Of a stretch of DNA of 62,000 nucleotides, positions 58,874 through 62,000 are shown piece after piece. Each line of letters begins with the position of its first letter. Position 1 is the stretch's first letter. The DNA is from Glandiceps talaboti (taxonomy: Eukaryota; Hemichordata; Enteropneusta; Spengelidae): the NCBI RefSeq assembly GCF_964340395.1, contig NC_135555.1, positions 13,983,746-14,045,745 of the forward strand, read 5' to 3'. The notes under the pieces are model-generated. The model did no database searches and was not told the origin of the DNA. It saw only the letters and a program-made list of their open reading frames with translations. A program made the position numbers and the translations under genes.

Positions 58874-59379
58874 CTTAACACATTAAGTTCGGTATTTTAG
58901 GTATATAACTGACGATTTTGATATGATTTATTCCGTAATATTATGTTAATCTCACCAGCTAGATACTATCAAAAATTGTGGTGGTTGTCAGAACTTCAAC
59001 AAAACCAAACTTGTAATGTAATCTCTACTCAACCCTCAAAGTAAATACGATATGTTGTATCAATGGTTGCCAGAATTAGATTACTTATCTTTGTTTATCC
59101 GTCTCGGATTGGCTTTTGTATCTAAATATTTAAATTTCATATCAGGTGTCCTGACATTTCCCTTCGGCAGTTTGAAATTTTGTCTTTTACTCTCCGCAAG
59201 GGAGGGTTGTATTTAGGGATGGGATGTCTGTCTGTCGTTCAGTTTAAATCTGGTTTTAAATTACAAAAACGATTACAAAACCTGACATATATGACAAGTC
59301 AAAACAATATGGTTGACTGAATCAGGACAGCCTGTCAAAAAACAATAATTCAAGCTTTGAGTTTGGATTTCTTTGACAG

Positions 59380-59425
59380 TTTAGACTGAACCCCATGACT
59401 GAGGAGATACACAGAGGAAACAATG
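59380..59425 (+). CDS. Candidate exon with possible start Met of a type II membrane protein
   Basis: Acceptor TTTGGATTTCTTTGACAG, 15 codons plus one base, donor AATG|GTGAGT. The reading FRLNPMTEEIHRGNN contains a Met that could start the protein, giving a short cytosolic tail before the membrane segment in the following exon. Phase 0 in, 1 out, which fits the next acceptor exactly. Confidence 0.35.
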
Positions 59426-59738
59426 GTGAGTTAATTATAGACAGTTAATGTTGGGGGTTACTATTGCTTTGCTTTGTGAGTGTTTGGGGTGAGGGGGGTT
59501 GACAAGTTCATGTTTGAAGAGACAACATAAGGTGGTTTGATATTTTGAACTAGCAAAAGATAATGACCGCCAACACTTGTAAATCTGATCATGAATTACC
59601 CGATAACATGTTGCAAACCTATAGAAACCTAAAGAAAATTCAAGTGGACAGGAAAGTGTCGGAAATGACGTAAATATCGCTGAGGAGAATCTGGAGAGTG
59701 ATGAGTAGATTTGGGAACAGTATTTTGTAATATTACAG

Positions 59739-59892
59739 CAACATCTGTTAGGCCAAAAACAAAAAGAATTATTTCTGGTCAGGACAGTTTGTCTAAAATG
59801 GTGCGACGACGCTTTTTTTTTAAATTCTCAACAAACCTATCACTCAGTCTACTATTTGTGACAGTACTGTTCTTTTTATTTAGTACTTTAGA
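59739..59892 (+). CDS. Candidate exon: basic stretch plus membrane anchor
   Basis: Acceptor TTTTGTAATATTACAG, donor AGA|GTGAGT, 50 codons flanked by partial codons (phase 1 in, 2 out). The reading has a basic stretch (KMVRRRFFFKF) followed by a Leu/Phe/Val-rich run (LSLSLLFVTVLFFLF) long enough to cross a membrane. Basic residues before a single hydrophobic helix near the N terminus is the topology of type II proteins such as Golgi glycosyl- and sulfotransferases. That function is only an inference. On the minus strand an overlapping 76-codon frame (59779-60009) competes with this model. Confidence 0.38.
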
Positions 59893-59999
59893 GTGAGTGT
59901 GTATATGGGGCAGGTCATTTGCTTGTGCATGGTTGGCTCTGCAGATGTCTTCACTGAAGTAGGGAGGGTTATTTTTCTGTCTTCCCCACGGATCTGCAG

Positions 60000-60042
60000 A
60001 TTGCATGAGCTGGACAAACACAGAAAAAAGACCAATGAGGAG
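60000..60042 (+). CDS. Candidate exon: charged stem after membrane anchor
   Basis: Pyrimidine-rich acceptor (TTATTTTTCTGTCTTCCCC...CTGCAG), one base plus 14 codons (LHELDKHRKKTNEE), donor GAG|GTATTT, phase 2 in, 0 out. It follows the hydrophobic exon in frame and would be a charged lumenal stem if that model is right. The weak donor and short length limit confidence. Continuation exons were not traced; the gene may run past the window's right edge. Confidence 0.33.
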
Positions 60043-60834
60043 GTATTTAAGTGATGCGCGCGCTGACCAGAAAAAAATTCTTTTTTCTGTGGCCTTTCTG
60101 TGATTTGTAAAGTAAAACGGCCAAGGATAGATACACGGCAAAGTAAACTATATACATCTGATTAGACCGCGAGGCATGGAACAATTCAATTTCTGTTTAT
60201 CGATTGTATATTCTGTTTATATTAGTGATGTTGGGAAAGATATTTTTAAAAAAGGGGGGACTGTATATATCTCTCTAATATAGTAACACACAAACCCACT
60301 TTTATTCATGTCTACGTGTGTATATATCCTTGTAGAGATACTGTAGGTTTTTCTACATAATGTATCAGAATTCGGTTTCTAAAAGGTAGTGGATTAGAAT
60401 ACACATAACATCTGATGATCTAGCTTACAATGTTGCAATGTATGTTCCTAGATTTATTCGAGTAAATCAGAGAAAGTAAATGCAATTTTTATGTACCGCA
60501 AAAATGTCTTCAATAATTTCAGAGTCCCAAAGTGTCTGAAACATATTTTATCTAGCTCTATAACGTTTCTAAATTGATCACGACATTTATTTATCTTTTT
60601 ACACTTACAAATCTCAGTTGATCGGCACTTATGCAGACTCAGTCATTTACATGTAAAAGTATTTGAATGGGTTCGATGATTTATTAGTATTAGTGCGATT
60701 TTTGTTTTATTCTATATTTGAAGATTTTTGATGGCTCGTTAAAATAATCCAATACAAATTGGATTACAAAAATAAGTTGTCGCATCAAGACTACAAGGAA
60801 AATACGTTGATCAGAACTATAAAATAATTGACAC

Positions 60835-60871
60835 ACATATACATACATACATACATACATACATACATACA

Positions 60872-60905
<34 letters not shown>

Positions 60906-60910
60906 ATATA

Positions 60911-60948
<38 letters not shown>

Positions 60949-60985
60949 TGTCTCTTTGTCTGTCTGTCTGTCTGTCTATCTGTCT
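60835..60985. repeat. (CATA)n - (TG)n - (TCTG)n
   Basis: Three adjacent microsatellites. Confidence 0.96.
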
Positions 60986-61125
60986 GTGTTTGTGTACAAA
61001 ATGTTATGCTGTTTTAACAAAACTCCATTTTTTTGTAAATAGAGTCACCTGCCAGAGGTCTAGGAAAACGTCATGTTGGCTGCATATCTAACGCTAATAT
61101 GATAAAAGACCGGAGATTAACATGG

Positions 61126-61404
61126 CTATGATCGGAAGATACTGTTGTACGACCCCCAGGGAAAGGGTACATTAATACAGGCATTAGTACAAGCTAAAGA
61201 TGGTACTGCGGGCTTTACACTGCTGTACCTGGGTCTATGCAAGAAAATCAAATCTTCCTCTGTGATCTGTACGATCCTCTTTGATTTTGATTTTTTGAAG
61301 ACCATGTCACATCTATTCTGCATGATGAAAACTGATGCACGTTCATGTTGGTCTGCATCATCCTCTACGACAGACAACGGTTGATAAAAAATAATGCGAG
61401 CCAT
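61126..61404 (-). other. Open frame of unknown status
   Basis: A 92-codon minus-strand frame with balanced charge (SVVEDDADQHERASVF ... KRIVQITEEDLIFLHRPR). The plus strand of the same interval is also open for 79 codons. No domain is recognised and neither strand has convincing splice context. This may be a chance ORF or an eroded exon. Confidence 0.2.
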
Positions 61405-62000
61405 GATACTTTTCCTGCATCATAATGATATTCGATCTGCAGTTAATGTGGGAAATAAAGGTTGCGAAGAAGATTATGCAAATGCTGCTACTTAGGGAGA
61501 TTTAACATCGAGAACCGTGATGTGGTAAACGTGATCACAAGATGACAATGTCCATGTCCATATTTTCACGAAACGGTGATAATGTGCTATTGTTAATTAT
61601 ACAACTACCTTCAGGAACATCAGAAGGAGGGGGGGGGCAAAGACGTGGATGTCTGATATGATCTCGCTAAATCATTCATTTTCCTGGGAACATAATCGTT
61701 GAATGAAAGATGATGTAGAGAACGAAATTGTGAATAATCAGGGATTAAGAGTAAATCTGAAAAGCATTGCCCAAAGAGCGTACCTTATTCAGCGCGGTAT
61801 GATGTATAGATGTCATGTCATAGCAATTCGGATGTATGCCATTTTACCTTGGTATTGATTTCTCATCCTTTGTGGTAGGATAGATCTCGAATTACAAATG
61901 CAAAACAATATTCTCTTACTGCAGTAAAGGATGTATCATGTCGAGGGATAGCAGGGGTAGTCATGGTCAAAATTCAACATAGTGCAGACCCTGCCTTAAA

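Larger units (their letters stand above)
60043..62000. other. Right edge, no further gene resolved
   Basis: Several acceptor-like sites (for example 60522, 61053, 61432) open short frames that could continue the 56.9-60.0 kb model, but none is decisive. A poly-G run lies at 61628. Confidence 0.35.

Noticed and set aside
59779-60009. Minus-strand terminal exon model (76 codons ending in a Lys/Arg cluster)
   Set aside because: It has a fair acceptor, but competes with plus-strand exons that join in phase and carry a membrane anchor. Its pyrimidine tract is the complement of the plus-strand stem exon. Not excluded entirely.

Overview
This is eukaryotic, intron-rich, AT-rich animal DNA. It is crowded with tetra- and pentanucleotide microsatellites: (CATA)n, (GACA)n, (TTGG/TTAG)n, (ATTG)n, (AATAC)n, (GAA)n and (TTTC)n. 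There is no operon structure, no rRNA, no recognisable tRNA and no CRISPR. Long ORFs are almost all translations of simple repeats. The repeat load, the copies of a GGCGGCCATATTGGAT motif, the GGCCGTAGCC...GGCTACGG transposon ends and the architecture of the one recognisable gene fit a marine invertebrate (for example hemichordate, cephalochordate or lophotrochozoan). The species cannot be fixed from the sequence.

One gene is convincing. It lies on the minus strand from about 52.5 kb down to 42.3 kb, in at least eight coding exons with consistent splice phases. It encodes a secreted CAP-superfamily (SCP/CRISP-like) protein: CAP domain, CRISP-type cysteine hinge, a six-cysteine EGF-like module, a six-cysteine ShKT-like module and a short Ser/Asn-rich tail, then a stop and a poly(A) signal. 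The N-terminal signal-peptide exon was not identified. Two of the four canonical CAP-cavity residues are substituted. Its introns hold a 2.26 kb non-autonomous DNA-transposon-like insertion, a ~460 bp pentanucleotide array and a ~490 bp tetranucleotide array.

On the plus strand there are short open stretches bounded by acceptor- and donor-like sites, some with compatible phases. The best chain is at 56.9-60.0 kb and includes a basic-then-hydrophobic segment like a type II membrane anchor. Other candidates lie at 0.75, 7.5, 13.4 (with a nearby AATAAA), 14.4, 18.2, 19.5 and 20.3 kb. Without homology these are near the level expected by chance, so they carry low confidence.

Layout: 0-42 kb is mostly non-coding sequence with microsatellites, a ~32 bp-unit minisatellite (26.5-27.2 kb), a GAA/CAA array (29.4-29.7 kb), a perfect 116 bp palindrome beside (TA)n (31.1 kb) and a 39 bp-arm hairpin (35.7 kb). 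The CAP gene occupies 42-52.5 kb. From 52.5 to 62 kb there are more microsatellites, a ~63 bp tandem repeat, one copy of a ~350 bp dispersed repeat whose partner is at 41.5 kb, and the candidate type II membrane-protein exons. I found no convincing new biological system; the most notable items are the CAP gene's architecture and the repeats listed under findings.
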